Below, in pieces: positions 11,823 through 25,441 of a DNA stretch of 64,000 nt. The translations under genes and the position numbers were made by a program. Each line of letters begins with the position of its first letter. The stretch's first letter is position 1. The DNA is from Tetmemena sp. SeJ-2015 (taxonomy: Eukaryota > Ciliophora > Spirotrichea > Sporadotrichida > Oxytrichidae), in the NCBI GenBank assembly GCA_027382625.1, contig JAJKFJ010020972.1, forward strand, positions 51,974 to 115,973, given 5' to 3'. The notes beneath the pieces are model-generated. The model did no database searches and had not been told where the DNA came from. It was given only the letters and a program-made list of their open reading frames with translations.

Positions 11823-14800
11823 TCATTCTTGGTGTTCCTAAAAGTTTTAATCGAACCAGAGACTGATGTTCATGAATGCATCAAGACCAGGTTCTGCGCT
11901 AGCAATAGAGTGACCCTCTCCCGGGTAGTTATATAGAGCAGTCTTCACACCTCTAGCTTTGAGGATATTGTAGTAGTGGTAGCTTTGATGAGGAGGAACT
12001 CTCAAGTCGTTTTGCCCGATGATGATCATAGCTGGAGTCTTCACATTTTCTACAACTGATATGGGCGATTTATTGAAGAGGGCGGTATTATCTTCAGCTG
12101 TGATTGAGTAGCGCATATCTTCTTTCAGGGCAGTTGCGTAAACCCAGTCTGGGATGTCAGTAGAAGCAACCATGTAAGAAATGTTGATAACTGGGTTCCA
12201 CAAAACTGCAGCAGCATAGAGGTCCTTAAAATCTGGGTGGCCGATCTACCAGCCAGTTGAGAAACCTCCATGAGATCCTCCATATACTCCAATTCTCTTA
12301 GGGTCAATCTTGTCTGGGTAGGTCTCCATCGCCAGCTTAATGAGTCTTCCTTGGTCTCTGATATCTCTGTCACCAAGTTCACCAACAAGGCTATTCATAA
12401 AGTCTTCTCCATAGCCTGTGGAGCCACTGTAGTTTACTATCAGAAGCTAATATCCCTGCAACAAGAGGAAAACTCTTAGTTGAGAGAAGAAGTCTTAAGG
12501 AGAGGCACCGAAAGGCCCGCCATGGAAAATACCTATCATGGGATGCTTCTTGGTAGGGTCAAATTGAGAAGAGCTTATGAAGTAGGCTTATGCCTTGGTA
12601 TCTTCCAGCTATAGAGTTTCCTTGGTGATGGTTGGCAAAAACTCAGCTATGGCTTTGTCGACTTCCGACTTTGAAGCGTTTATACTGATCTTGTCGAGCA
12701 CTCTTACATTTAGGTTAGATTGGTCAATAAGTTCAGAGAGGGAGTTCTTTTCAACTGACTTGAACTGAACGAGATAGATGGCAGGTGGTTTGCCGTTGGT
12801 GCTGTATTTAACAATAAGATTTTCATCGAGCGAGTTCTAAAGCTCATAATAGCCTTCAAGGTAATTTTCTGGTGTCTTGTTCAAGAAATTAAGCCATCTT
12901 ACTTCCTTGGTCTCAACATCTGTAATGAAAAATAAGAGAAAAGATAGAGAGTTAGGTTAATTAATTTTTTAGAAGACTCTATCCTGGCCCTTGAAATCAG
13001 TCAAGAAGAAAGCGTATCTGTTTGAGTTAGAAAGGAATCCGTGTGAGTAAAGATTTTAATTGTAGCCGAAGATCCCACAAAACTCATCGCCTTCCTTCGG
13101 GAACTCTCTGTGCTTGTCAATATATAATAACCAACATTTCGTTATAGGAAGAATATCAAATAAAGAATGATCTTAAATTAAAATAGATGTAATAAAAAAA
13201 TAAACAAATCTTTGTAATTATACTTTCTCAAGAAAATCTTTCTTATCTACAAAAGAAGTTAGTTTAAATTTTAAGGATATAAAATTCAAGAACATTTTTC
13301 CCTCATTATTTTAGAGAAACTCAAATCAAATTCAAAATATTTAAAAAAAATAAAAATTTAATCGCCATTAAAAATACCAATTGCTCTAATAATTTAAGAC
13401 TCTGATGCATAATTTAATTAATCTTCCAAATTAGAATATCTTAACTTTTATAGTTCAATAACGAGATTAGATTCAACTGCGTTTGAAGGTGGCCAGTTCA
13501 AATATCTCATTTGATAGTTTCCAGAGTGAGTGATGAACTTCTCTTTAGCTCCAAAATATACTAGCTTAGAGTAGTCTCTTGAAAATCTTGGAAGGAATGA
13601 AGTGTGCTCCGTCTGGGTAACACACTGCATGTAGGTGCCTTGTTGCTCAGCTGAGAGCTCCTTAAATTTCTTAGCATCATGGAGTGGGCTTGGAATGTAA
13701 TAGATCTTCGAGTCTTTGTTCAACAAAAGTTTAGGCCAAGTTTCTGAATGGGCAAGTTGTATCCAATGAAAATCACACCTTGGGATTTTTCATCAAAAAT
13801 GGGGCATGCAGGATAGAGAGTATCTTTTCCTAACCCCACTACCTCCTAAATGGTATTCTCCTTGAGATCATAGATGAAGATAGTTGGTTTTTCTTGCCAA
13901 TCTAAGTTTCTCCAAAATCTTCCTTGTACAAGTACTTCTCATCGAGGAAGTGAGTTAATATAAAAAACTAACTACAACTTCCATAAAGTTTCTTCTTCAG
14001 GTTTCTTGTCCTCTTCTTTCTTCTTCTCTTCTTCTGTAGCAGATGCAGCCTTTCTCAATTTCTCATCTACTGAGTCGTTGTCCTCCCAATAGTTCTTATA
14101 AGTGGCAGGTTCTGGCTTCTCACCGATGAAAACTACTTTGGTGGAGTCTCTCGACCATTACCCCTCCAAAGAGTGCGTTATTGTAAACTAGCTAAAATTA
14201 GCATGTCTCCTTTCAATTATATAAACTTAGGAGCACTTGTCGTGAATCTTCTTGCTTACGATGTATGATGGGTGGCCGCCATTTTCTGCAGATGCATCTC
14301 CTTCAGAAGCCCACTGCTCAATAAAGAGTTCTTTGTCAGTGGCTCCTTTTCTGAAGCGAACTGAAACGTTGGAGTCCCAGGGAGAGGTAGAATTGACAAG
14401 TAAGTTACTTGAACTTGTATCTTGAGGGACTGTCGAGATCTTAAAGACTCTTGGTTCTACGTCGGATTCTCATCCCTCTCAATCAGGTAGTTGTTTTAGT
14501 AATCAATTAAAAAATATTATAAAGTAGGGAGTTAAAACCTATAATAGAATTTAAAAAAAGTTTTTCCCTTTTTAAACACTAAAAAAAGAGGAGAAAATAT
14601 TACAAAAACTTTAAGATTTTAAATTTGTAAAGTTATTCACTTTTTTTTAAAGAAAAGAAGATAAAAATTTTTCATAAATTTTTCAATCTACATTATTTTA
14701 AAAAAAAAATTTCCCAAATTTAAAGGGGTTTAGTCTGGCAACCCTTCTTAAGTCAAAAGCTTCCTTGATGATTGAAACGGCGTATCTCTTAGTTGGTTTT

Positions 14801-14934
14801 ACTTCCTCAACCGAGGCAGGGAGACGAGAGATTGAAGCCCCAAGGTAGGCAGGTACATTTGAGTTGATTGCGTCGTAGAGTCTAGTCAAATATTCTCTAC
14901 GAGACTTAGATTAGGAAATAAGTTGGCTCAGCAT
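11823..14934 (-). CDS. S9 acylaminoacyl-peptidase-like (copy B)
   Basis: Same family and layout as copy A. N-terminus MLSQLISQSKSRREYLTRLYDAINSNVPAY; catalytic core IGVYGGSHGGFSTGWQIGHPDF with the Ser nucleophile, NDLRVPP (Asp), and GEGHSIAS (His). TGA-only reading extends a few residues past SLWFD to TGA 11823. The site that carries the IES in copy A is uninterrupted here (IKEAFDLRRVARL), but an AT-rich break follows at about 14500-14725 before YLIERDE. The catalytic elements all look intact. Confidence 0.85.
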
Positions 14935-15079
14935 TTATTTTCAAGTGAAGTTCAAAGTTATAAAGATATAAGATTTTACAGCTCAAATAATCACTCTCTC
15001 TTAAGAATTAACCTAAAAATTATAGAGAAAGCTATTCATTTTTAATAAATAAGGTCAAAATTTTCTTCAAAAATAGCAA

Positions 15080-17905
15080 TCACAAACTGGTTTTGTTTTC
15101 ATAAATTTCTGGTTGAAATTTAAGAAATTTTTCAAACCACAAGCTATTATTGATTATAGCATCGATGCTAGTTTCCTTCCCAAAATATGATGCCCATCAG
15201 TTGGATATCCATAAGTTAAGTTTGAACTCCTTGGCTTTCAAGATATGATAGTAGTGGTAGCTTTGCTATGGAGGCACTCTCTTATCAGCTTATCCAATTA
15301 GGAAAGAGCTGGAGTTTTCACATTTTGAACCACTGAAATTGGGAATGGTGAAAAAGACTCTATTGTCTTCTTCAGTTAGAGAGTATCTCATTTCTTCGTT
15401 TAAGTTATTAGCGTATACCCAATCTGTAAAATCAGCTGCCGATACCATGAAGGATAAATAAAATTAAATTATAAAGGATAGATTTATCACTGGGTTCAAA
15501 AGCACGGCTGCAGAGTAGAGATCTTTGAAATCAGGGTGACCAATCTGCCAAGCCACTGAGAAACCTCCATGAGACCAGCCGAAGCATCCCACTCTTTGAG
15601 GATCAATAAGATCAGGATATAGCTTGAGAGCAAGTTTGACTAGATTTCCTTGGTCTTCAATTTCTCTTACTCCAGTATTTCCGAGTAGTGAATTCATAAA
15701 ATCTTCTCCATAACCTGTTGAGCCTCTGTAATTCACTATCAACAGCTAGTATCCCTAAAGTAAGTAGAAAGCTCTTAAGTGTAGGAATTAATCGTGAGGG
15801 GAAGCACCCAAAGGACCACCGTGAAAGATTGCTATTAAAGGATGCTTTTAATTAGAGTTTAATATAGTGGGTCTCACAAATGCAGCTTCAGCTCCATTTT
15901 CTAACTTGATTACCTAAGTAGACACAGATTTAAGTGAATCAGCCATAGATATCTCTATATTAGTTCTAGCTGGAAGAGTAATCCTGTCTAGAGTTTTAAC
16001 TATCAAATTACTTTAATCTATTGTCTGCAATAGTGTCAAGTCTTTATGTTATTTAAAGTGAACCAAGTAGATTATTGGTGGCATTCCATTTGTGCTGTAT
16101 TTGACAATCAAATTTGATTCATGACTACCTTATATTTCGTATTCTCCTTCTAAGTAGTTATCTTTTTCCTTGTTGAGGAAATTCAGCCATCTTATTTCTC
16201 TAGTCTCTATATCAACAACGAAAACACAGAAAATAAGGATTCAATTATTTTTAATTAAAACCCTCTCTTGACCTTTGAAGACTGTCTAGAAGTAGCAAAA
16301 CTTATTGGAGTCTCCTATAAAATCTAGATTGCATAGTGTTTAATTGTAGCCAAAGATACCACAGAACTCATCTTCAGCCTTTGGATAATCTTTGTGCCTA
16401 TCTATCACTAAATTAGACTGCTCCTTCTATGGAGGCCAATCCAAATATCTAAGCTAGTAATTTCCAGTATGAGAGATGAATTTCTCCTGTGCTCCAAAGT
16501 AGATAAGTTTAGAGAAATCCTTGGAAAACTTGGGATGGAAAGTGGTGAATTCTGTGGGGTTTAAGCAGATCATATAACTCTCTAATTCAGACTGGGAGAG
16601 TTCTTTAACTTTCCTTGAATCATAGATTGGGTGAGGAATGTAATAAAGCTTTGAATCTTTGTTGAGACAGTAGTTAAGCCCTAGCTTTTGGTGAGGCATG
16701 TGAAATCCAATAAATATTATCCCTTCAGAGTGCTCATCGAACTACGGACTAGAGGGGTAAAGAGACTCATTATTTAAAGAGTGCTTCAACTCCATAAAAC
16801 TGTTCATAATTAGGAGCTAAAAAACTGAAAAATTAAAATTTCAATTTCTTTTTTTTTAAATGAGTTTCAGTTAAAGAGAAAGAATTTAATTTATCTTTTT
16901 TAATAGTAAAAACTTAGAGTTACAATTTTCACAAGGCCATTTATATGTTTTGTTTTGAAATGGCTTAACTTTAATAAATTAATGTTGTGATTAAGGTCGT
17001 AAACAAAAATGATAGATTTCTTTTTGCCCACCAAAAACTCTCCAAAATCTTCCTCATACTTGTACTTATCTCCCAAAAACAAAGTAACTAATCAAATTTC
17101 ATAAATTCATTTTTAAGTTTCTTCATCTTCACTTTTACTTTCTTACTTAGATTCCTCCTCCCTCTCTTTGATCTTGTTATCGAGGATATCATTTTCACTC
17201 CAATAATTCTTGAATTCAGTCGGTGGCGCCTTCTCTCCTATGAAGACTAATTTAGATGAGTCCTTGGACCAGGAAATGCCTCCAAAGTGGCAGGTGTTAT
17301 AGACTCAACAAATAATTAAAGTTTAATCTGGATTAGACTTAGCTGCATATGTCACTAATTTTCTTGCTAAATTAGAAAGAAGAATGTCCTTCATCACCTC
17401 CATCTGCAATCCATTTTTCAATGTATATATCTTTATCTTCCTTCCCTCCCTTTCTTATTCTAACAGATATGTTAGGGTTCCAAGGGGAGATAGAATTTAA
17501 TAATAGAGAACTTGCACTTGCATCTGCTGGCACAGATTATAGTTTAAGGATCATAAGATCTTTTTCTTTGCTATCATTATCCTCTTCAACTAGATAGCTA
17601 TTCGAGTAAATAAAATAAAAAACTTAAATTTTTTGTAAGTAAGGAAGTTTTTGCAATCTTCTCAAATCAAACGCCTCTTTCATTAAAAAGATTTTATCTC
17701 TATAAATCTTAAGTATAATTTAATTAGTATCTTTGTGTACATTTATGATTACTCTCTTTCTCTTTTAATCTTGACTTGTTTCATCCACTGGCAACGAGTG
17801 CATGCTCACTCCTAAATAATTGGGCACTGAAGAGTTGAGTTGCTCATAGAGTCTTGTCAAATACTCTCTCCGATTCTTGCATGTGCTTTCTAATTTGCTT
17901 AACAT
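15080..17905 (-). CDS. S9 acylaminoacyl-peptidase-like (copy C), possibly decaying
   Basis: Third tandem paralogue. Starts MLSKLESTCKNRREYLTRLYE (17905). The nucleophile region GCFGWSHGGFSVAWQ is intact. An IES with 7 bp pointer AAGGATA (15450-15480) removes cleanly to give NPVINLSFMVSAADF. Between 15150 and 15370, single-base frame breaks without pointers separate PISVVQNVKTPAL, LIGQADKRVPP and YPTDGHHILG, although the triad Asp and His are still readable. Either a young pseudogene or assembly indels. Ends at TGA 15080 after SLWFEKFLKF. Confidence 0.7.
15450..15480. other. IES in copy C, pointer AAGGATA (7 bp)
   Basis: AAGGATA at 15450-15456 and 15474-15480 with 17 nt between. Deletion restores NPVINLSFMVSAADF, identical in layout to copy A, which has no insert there. 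Confidence 0.85.
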
Positions 17906-19248
17906 CTTATTTTTTCACAGTTTTTTAATTATTTGTATCTAAAAAATATTTATAAGTAAAGATATAGACTATATCAGAAGATTAAACCAAGGATCTAACC
18001 CTCAATTCTTTATAAATCTAGCTTATATTCTCTGCAATAATTCTTATTCTATGTCTATATTTTGCATACGAAGAGAAGAGTTTCAAATTATTATAAGATA
18101 AATAGAGATTTGAAATATATTCAAGGGGCTGCCAGTTTTATTTATAATTTATTACTCCTCTATTATAGATTTATTATTGCTTTTCTCTTTTTATTGCTAT
18201 TAAAAATATCCTTAATGATTATTTATCATGATATAATTATCAAATATTATAGCTTGCGTAGGTTAGAACATTTAAATACTGCCTAACTTTATTCTAAAAA
18301 TAGAATTTATTTATTTATTTTAAACAGTCTTTTATAGAATCATTTCCTAATTGATATTAAAATATATCCTTAAACAAGAAATATCTTAGTAATCATTTTT
18401 ATATTCATTTTTATTTTTTGTCTATTAAAACGCTTAACATTTCAAACGTTAATCTTAGTTTAAGGTAATTAAAGATTATAATTTGCAAATTAGGTTTGTA
18501 TTTAAATTGAATATATATTATTGACGCTGTCCTTAACTATTAAAGATCAAAAAACAAAAATAATTATTTTTTATATGTATATTAAGATTTATGCGTTGCT
18601 TTCAGTTTTAGAGAGGAGTTACTAATTATAAAATACCCTATCAAGCAATATATATATTTAGAGTTAACATTTTTTCATTCTTACTTTTCTAAATAAATGA
18701 AAGATTAATTTCTGGCTTGATTCAAATTTAGTGTGATTTATGGTCGATGCCAGCCCGGTTTAGGAGAAACGCTTGAGGTCTCTCGAAAACTTAAAAATAA
18801 TAGTAATAAACGTTAGTGCTGATACTTTACACCTTTTAATCTAATAAAAAATTAACTATAAAGAAAATCAATCCAACTTAAGTTAAATAAGAATATCGAC
18901 CTCATCAATTTATTTTACTTACTTTAATTGTTTATATAATTTATCGTATTCAATATAAACTATAATACAATACTCAACCACTTTTAAAAAAATAAGTAAG
19001 TAACTAAGTAAGTAAGTACTTCTTTCTAAAGTCTATAAAGAACTTTCAAATTATTTTTTACCTTTACATACATGTTGATCACCTTAATTGTAATAGAACT
19101 TTTCGACTTCTAAGCAAACTCTGTGAAAGAAAATTTAAATTCATTCCTGGATAACAAGTCTAAAATACATATATTTCTCAATCCTACTATCTTCTTGTGA
19201 TTTTTATTATGTCATAATTTATTATAATTTTAAAATGAGGTTTAAATT
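17906..19248. other. AT-rich intergenic region
   Basis: No gene supported. Contains a TAAG-type microsatellite at about 18993-19020 and scattered short open frames typical of about 75% AT sequence. Confidence 0.4.
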
Positions 19249-21162
19249 TCATGCTTTAAATGTTTTTGTTTAATCTAACGCCATTTTCTTAACGTTTTCA
19301 ATGTGGAGTCGGCTGCTGAGGTTTGCAGCATCCTGCCTCTCCTAACTGGTGACTTTCTTGTTCATGAACTGGTCCAGTGCGGTCAACAGCCTAGAGTTGC
19401 CCGCCCCACTCTCTAAAAAATTTAGCGGGCTCTTGTCCTGATTGTCAGCCTTGCGCGGCTGCCAGAATGTGAGTAAAGATCCACAGCTCTATTTTTATTG
19501 AGCGGCATTTATTCCAGAGCTCTAAAATTACTAACCAGCATCATAATTTTTATTTGGGAGAGGGCTACTCTTGAAGCTCCCCTTCTGTATGGTAGAAGCG
19601 GGGGCGTGAAGCGCTCCTCTATTTTGAGTGTAGGTCGCTCCTATCAGCTTTTTGTATTACTTCTCACCTTCATATTTAAAACATATTAGTTAAAATAAAA
19701 TAGATAAATTTCTGGTAAATTAACTCGCGAAATAATTATTATCTACAAAAATAAACAACAATTATAATTATGTTCAGGGGTGAGTCGCTTTCCAATAAGG
19801 AATCCTTCCCCACTGTTGTGGAAAAGGGACTTGGCCGCTGAATTACTCACGTGTTCTCTCATATTCTCAAAGTCAATACATTTATAAATAAGGCAGTCGA
19901 GTATTTAGGTTTGCTTAGGATCTGTATATCAAAATATGGAAATATTTGCGCCTATTATAATTGTAGCTCTATTTTTGAAAGAATCTTTCTACTAATCTCT
20001 CCCTTTGATTATATTTAGACGGGCTATTAAATTTTGAGGGAAGGCATCTCCTGCTTTTCAAGACTATCCTTTTCCAGCTTTCCCTCTGGATCTTAAAGGC
20101 AAGTAGGCTTGGGCAGCTTAATCACTGAGATTTAAGTGAATTTGTTCTCCTGCTTAGAGTGCTTGTCCTTGCTTAATTCTCATAATCATAAATAAAATAC
20201 TATAATAAATAGTAAGTAGCAAAAAGTGAATCACTAAAAAAATAATTTATTAAATTTGTTTTTTAAATTTGAGAAGTAGATAAAATAATATTTTAAGTTG
20301 AGAGCGATTAATTCTCGGGATTAGATTTGGTTAAAATAGTCGTGGAATTTTATATTTAGAAAGCGTGGACTTCTATCACCCTCAATAGATCAAATAAAAA
20401 TGTATATGAGCACTTTTATAGATTATTTAGTGCTCTCCTAGTTTTAATTATCGTGGCTTCGCTCGGGGCTCTACTCTCAAAATACACTTTTTTAAGAGAA
20501 ATGCAAATTTATTAAACTATTTATCTACTCCACTACGTTAATATTATTATTAGCCTGAGAGGATATTAGGTTAGTAACTGAGTGCATAGAGAGAGCGCCC
20601 TCGCATGAACCCTAAGCCAGGATTTTTCTTGCCAGCAGTTTTTGAAGTTTCCAGTCCTTTCTCTTCATCTTTAAATTGAGAATTAAGATAATAAGAACGA
20701 ATTTAAGGATGGATGGATGATATTTATATGCTATCTTGATACTATTCTTTTTTAGGAAGCCACGTGTCGCGAGTCGAACGCGCTGCTTTTGAGACTTGAT
20801 CTCGAACGCATAGTTGCGTTGCTGCTGAAAGAGCTCATCCTCAGTCATGCTCTGAAATTCCTTCAAAAAATATACTGAAAGTTATCAACAAATAATCAAT
20901 CATAAAAGAAAGTAGGATTTAAAGAATGAAAGTTAGGGAGGGGTGTGTTTTCATCGTCCATGTAATCCGAGTCGTTAGATTAAAATGAGAAGTCATCCGG
21001 GTCTTAAAAATACTTTATCACTATATATGACCTGTCTTCATAGACCTCTTTTTGACTCTCTTTAGCTAAATTACGGATGGGGGACTTCGAAGTATCGATT
21101 ACTCTGAAAATTTGCTTGTAGGTTGACGTGGCCGATTCCTACAGATGCGTGTTGCTCATCAT
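19249..21162 (-). CDS. Conserved-looking protein of unknown function
   Basis: Not recognised. Starts MMSNTHLQESATSTYKQIF near 21162 and continues with KEVYEDRSYIVIKYFQDPDDF, the acidic SNDSDYMDDENTP, MTEDELFQQQRNYAFEIKSQKQ and KDWKLQKLLARK. A segment rich in Lys and Pro follows at about 20030-20170. The C-terminal GC-richer part is FWQPRKADNQDKSPL, RLLTALDQFMNKKVTS and LSSRLHIENVKKMALD, ending at TGA 19249. Several AT-rich interruptions (for example 20180-20600 and 19480-20020) are probably IESs; joints not defined. Soluble and charged; no membrane segment. Confidence 0.5.
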
Positions 21163-22165
21163 AGTGCTGAGTCTGGTAGTAATAATTATTATTTGCTATT
21201 ATATTATTAATCATACCTGCACTTTTACCCCTCTAAAGTTTGTAACTAAATTTAAATAAAATGTTAGATACACACACACATAGAGCATATCTTATTTTAT
21301 GATGAACTTAGTTACTATAGGAGGGGTGATAAGCAAAGCATCAGATCGAGTAGCTGTGCTTAAATAAGCGAGGAGCGGCTGCTTTAACATTTATACGCAA
21401 ATCTACTAAATTTAATCAATCCCAACGTGGCTAGTTTGAAGCGAGCGCTTAGCAAATCTCGACTAACCAAAATTTGCTAACTCATAACCCCAACTATATA
21501 AAATATAATTCAACATCTTCTTATCATATTTTTTTAACATGTGGCTTAATTAAAAGTAGATAAAATTTTAATACCTCTCTGCCACTCTAAAATAATTGAA
21601 ATATATATGTGCTTGCTCATTTCTCATTCATTTATTTCACTATAGCCAATAGAAATCCTGAGACTAAATGAACTAATATTAAACTCTCATGAACCTGGAA
21701 AAATTCAGTTGCAACTGCTTAAAGATTAACTAACAATGGCAAGAACATTTGAAGGAAGCAAACTTGCTCACGTTTAACTTAATAATTCATAGCCTAGAAG
21801 AGAAATAATGCTTTCTTAATGAGAGAGTGGTGTGGCTAATAACTCGATACAGAACATTAAATTATGCCCCTTTTAACATTTGAGGCAATGGATTGAATGA
21901 AAAGAAATATATGTAGCTGATAAACTAATAAAATATCAAAGTATTAAATCAGAAAAACAAATATGAATAGGAACTAGTCAAGGCGAGGGACACGTTATTT
22001 AATATAATCATTAACTCTTTTTTACGAGCTGAAAATTGTACTCACTCATCAGCTATATGAGTGACTTTAATTAAATGCAATAGGAAGGATCTCTATTTTA
22101 AAGTTGTTATTTAAAAATTAAAATTAGTAAACTCAGTCAATCAAACTATTTTTCAAAATATTTAG
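21163..22165. other. Intergenic region
   Basis: About 1 kb between the unknown gene start and the zinc-finger gene stop (both minus). AT-rich, with a slightly GC-richer patch at 21340-21480. A CA-type run occurs near 21272. No gene or RNA recognised. Confidence 0.35.
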
Positions 22166-25100
22166 TCACTTAATTTTGCTACAAAAGCCTTTAAGTTTTC
22201 TGAAATAATTGTTCAAATCTTCTTCTCCATTCACACTAGCGACATCGTAGCCCTATTCACTATTCTTATTAGGTACTGTTCCCAAAAACACATTCAAGTC
22301 TTAGACTTACTGTTGGTCCTTAATGAAATTTTCAGCTTAAATTTGGCAATTCAGTGAAACATTTTGCATTTTCTTACTCTTCTTAATCATTAGCTGAGTT
22401 GAAACAGTGTAAAACGGGATAGAAGAGAGAGACAACTTTTATCACATCTGCAAGATTGACCTTCTTCTTATTCTTAATAGAGCAAAGACCGACATGAAGC
22501 AGTTTCTCGCTCTGTGATCCAGAATAGTCCAGCCTTTTGTAACATACTGAGCATTAGAATTTAGACGGTGAGGATGTGTTTTGAGTAATGGCTAATGCTT
22601 TTATCACTTCTGAGCTTTTTAAAGGCTTAGATTTATCGTTCTTAGCATGTCGTATATAGTGTGATAGTACTTTGTGTTTAGCTTGATGCTGGTAATTGCA
22701 GCAAGGGCACTTTAACTCTTTACTTCCATTCTTTCCTTTCACATTTAGAGGCTCTCCAATAAATGTATAGGAGAAGCGTTAGAATAGCTTCGAATAGCTT
22801 TTTCTATCAAATAAAGCTTTCCATCCCCTGGTGTGTAGCATAGAAAGATCATTTGCATTTTCTAAGGCTCGAATATGGGAGTAATTAATTTGGACTTCTT
22901 TTCAAGCTGAATCTTTTTCTCCTCAAGTTTTGCATCTCTCTTTCTTTTTTGAGACTGATTTTTTTAAGCTGGTTCTTTTCTAATCTTTTAAGTCCTCTTA
23001 TAGAGCAAAGATCCTTGAATGTCAGTTTGATTAGAGTCATAGAAAAGCCTTACTTTGGCCCTTGTGTTCTAACTGATTGAATACTAGCTCAACTAACTTC
23101 TCTCTTCAGAAATCGTCTTGGAGTCTTCAGGGCCAACTTCTGAGTCTTCATCGTTCTTTTCCTCATTATTATTTGGAAGTATCTATTCTTCAGGCTATTT
23201 AAAAGTTTCATGAGCTAGATTACTATACAAGGGGAGGAGGTTCAAGTCCTATTACAAATCTGAGCCCTTCTCTTCCTCTTCCTCACAAGCTTGCTGTAGA
23301 TCTTTGTAAAGTTCAATTTGAAGTTCCAATGACTCTCTATTGAATTGAGCTAAATTTGACTCTTTCTCTTCCTAATTGTCTTCATTTTCTTTTACTTCTT
23401 CTTAATTGCCATCAGACTGCATTTTATTATCTTCTGAGGATGAGATAAGTACTTCAGTCCTTCTTTAATTCACTTAAGTCATTTAAAAGCCTCTTCTTGA
23501 GGAAGTTTCTCTTTTAGTGGAATTGAAATTGTTCTCATCTATTTCTTCTAAATCCCCAACATCTTGATCATTTACTTTAGAACTGGGATTTCTATTCTTT
23601 AAAGAGACGTTTCCACTCTCCCTCTGACTTTACTCTTCTTCAGTAATTCTGCCAAAAGTATGCTCAAAGATAGATTTCTTTTTTAATAGCTTGTCTTTAG
23701 TCCTGCATGCTTGTAAACCTCCATTTGGATTTGCTTTACTATTTTAAAAGTTGAAGCGGAATTTTTAGTGCTAGAGGCTTGCAGACTAGGGAGCTTGGAT
23801 ATTTTAATTGTTGAGTTTGCTTTCAATTAAATTGCCACCTATTCCAAAATTGCTACTCTTAGAATGAGGAGGGCTTAGAGGAGCAGTGAATCTTTAGCTG
23901 CTTATATTTTTTTGAGGGTTCTGGAAATTTTAGTAAGGATTGAATTGCTGAGGGAAGATTTCCTTTGAAGATACTTTTATATTGCATGTTCATCTGAATC
24001 ATTTGCTGTTTCTTTAAATGCTGATTAGCTTACTATGCCTGCACATTACCTTCCCTATTGAACTTTCTGTAATTCCAGGGCTGCTATCTTTGGGTGGTTC
24101 TAGTTTATTCTGAAGGGGATTAAGGCCTAGACAGATTTTGAAAGTAATCTGAGACCTTCATTTGATCTGAAGCTCGAGCCTCCCTAGCAAAGTTACTTTC
24201 GTTCTTAGAAGACCTTCTCTGCTTATTCTCATTCTCTTTTATCTCTTCAGCAACTATCCTCTATAAGTCCTGAGTGTCGAGTTGAACATTATGGGAGTTG
24301 TTGGATTCAGCGTTTTCCATCTATTTCATATCAAGCTGACTACAGCTCTAGTCCTGATTTAACTTCACAAGCAAAGAGTTCAGTTGTCGATCAAGACTTT
24401 CATTTATCTGCTACCTCGACACAGATTGAGACTGATTCAACAACTAAACCTCTGGAGAGTAAATGGGAGAGCAGATCTGCATTTACTAGAGCCCTTGAGT
24501 TGGGTTTTACATATCCTGCAACAAATTCTCCAACTCATTATCTACCTAATCCTCCTCCTCACCACCACTCCTAATCTACTACTCATCATTCTATTCCTGA
24601 CTCGCCTAATAATTACCACACACATTTTAATAATTGTTCCCTAAGATCTAGTCCACGTCAACTTCTTAATTCAGTTCATTAAGAAGGAGTTATTAACTGT
24701 TCAGCTCTAACTACAACTCATCATTTTAAGACTACCAGTAGTTCTAGGTTTGGGACATGTTTATTTGAACAGCAGCATCAGCAAATTACAAAGACTGCCT
24801 CTAAAGGTCCTCCCCTAACTCATTTATCATAGACTGATTGAATTTAGCACTTTATAATCTTTGGTCGTAGCCCTACTGCTCCAGATTCACTCTTTATCTC
24901 TTGTACTTACAACTTTCAATTTCAAGCTGCCTTCTAGTTTCACAATCAGAGATCTTAGATTGGCAGACTTACATGCTACTCTAAGCTATATTCTTCATGC
25001 TATTTATTTAGGAGACTAGCTCAGGTGTTTTGAGCATGCTGTGGTCTGAAAAGACGCCTATCATTTCATTCAAGCAGGACAGATAGAAGAGATCACTCTA

Positions 25101-25172
25101 TAACTCAGATTGCTCCTTCAGGAGCTGGAAATTAATCAGACTGTTGTCTATCAAGTCTTTGAGTCTGTTCAT
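22166..25172 (-). CDS. Gln-rich C2H2-type zinc-finger protein
   Basis: Roughly 900-residue protein. The N-terminus (from MNRLKDLIDNSL) is helical, followed by a long Gln/Asn-rich low-complexity region with many TAA/TAG Gln codons, a Ser/acidic middle and a basic stretch (QKRKRDAKLEEKK). The C-terminus has a zinc finger LKCPCCNYQHQ...LSHYIRH and a second Cys cluster (CSVCYKRLDYSG). Three IESs restore the frame exactly: 22403-22436, 22786-22819 and 23944-23985. Probably a nuclear nucleic-acid-binding protein; function inferred only from composition and fingers. Ends GFCSKIK at TGA 22166. An earlier start through a 5' intron is possible. Confidence 0.75.
22403..22436. other. IES, pointer GTT (coding strand)
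   Basis: AAC on + at 22403-22405 and 22434-22436. Removing 31 nt joins LADVIK to VSTQLMIKKSKK and keeps the frame open to the final TGA. Confidence 0.7.
22786..22819. other. IES, pointer AGCTT
   Basis: AGCTT at 22786-22790 and 22815-22819. Excising 29 nt gives CYTPGDGKLFQRFSYTFIGEPL and connects the acidic middle to the zinc finger. Confidence 0.8.
23944..23985. other. IES, pointer ATTGC
   Basis: ATTGC at 23944-23948 and 23981-23985. Removing 37 nt gives MIQMNMQFNPYQNFQNPQ and the downstream open frame. Confidence 0.8.
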
Positions 25173-25441
25173 TAAAAGCTAAGCAAGGTTTTAAAGATTG
25201 GGAAGAGGTTTCAAATGTTCAAGTTTTAATTTATTTTATATTAGACTCTCCAAACTTTCACTTAAGCAAACTCTCCATCAGTTTGAATATTCAAAATTTT
25301 AGTGAGTTTATCTCTTCATAAGCAAAACCATAAAAGTTATTTGATCTCTAAGTAAGAAATTTAAATTGGTTTGTTGTTATGAATACACACTCTTACTTCT
25401 TCCTCTCTTATCTATACGAGTTTAAAATTAATCTTCTTGCT

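Noticed and set aside
18993..19020. TAAG-type tandem run as a telomere remnant
   Set aside because: The unit is not G4T4/C4A4; it is a simple microsatellite.
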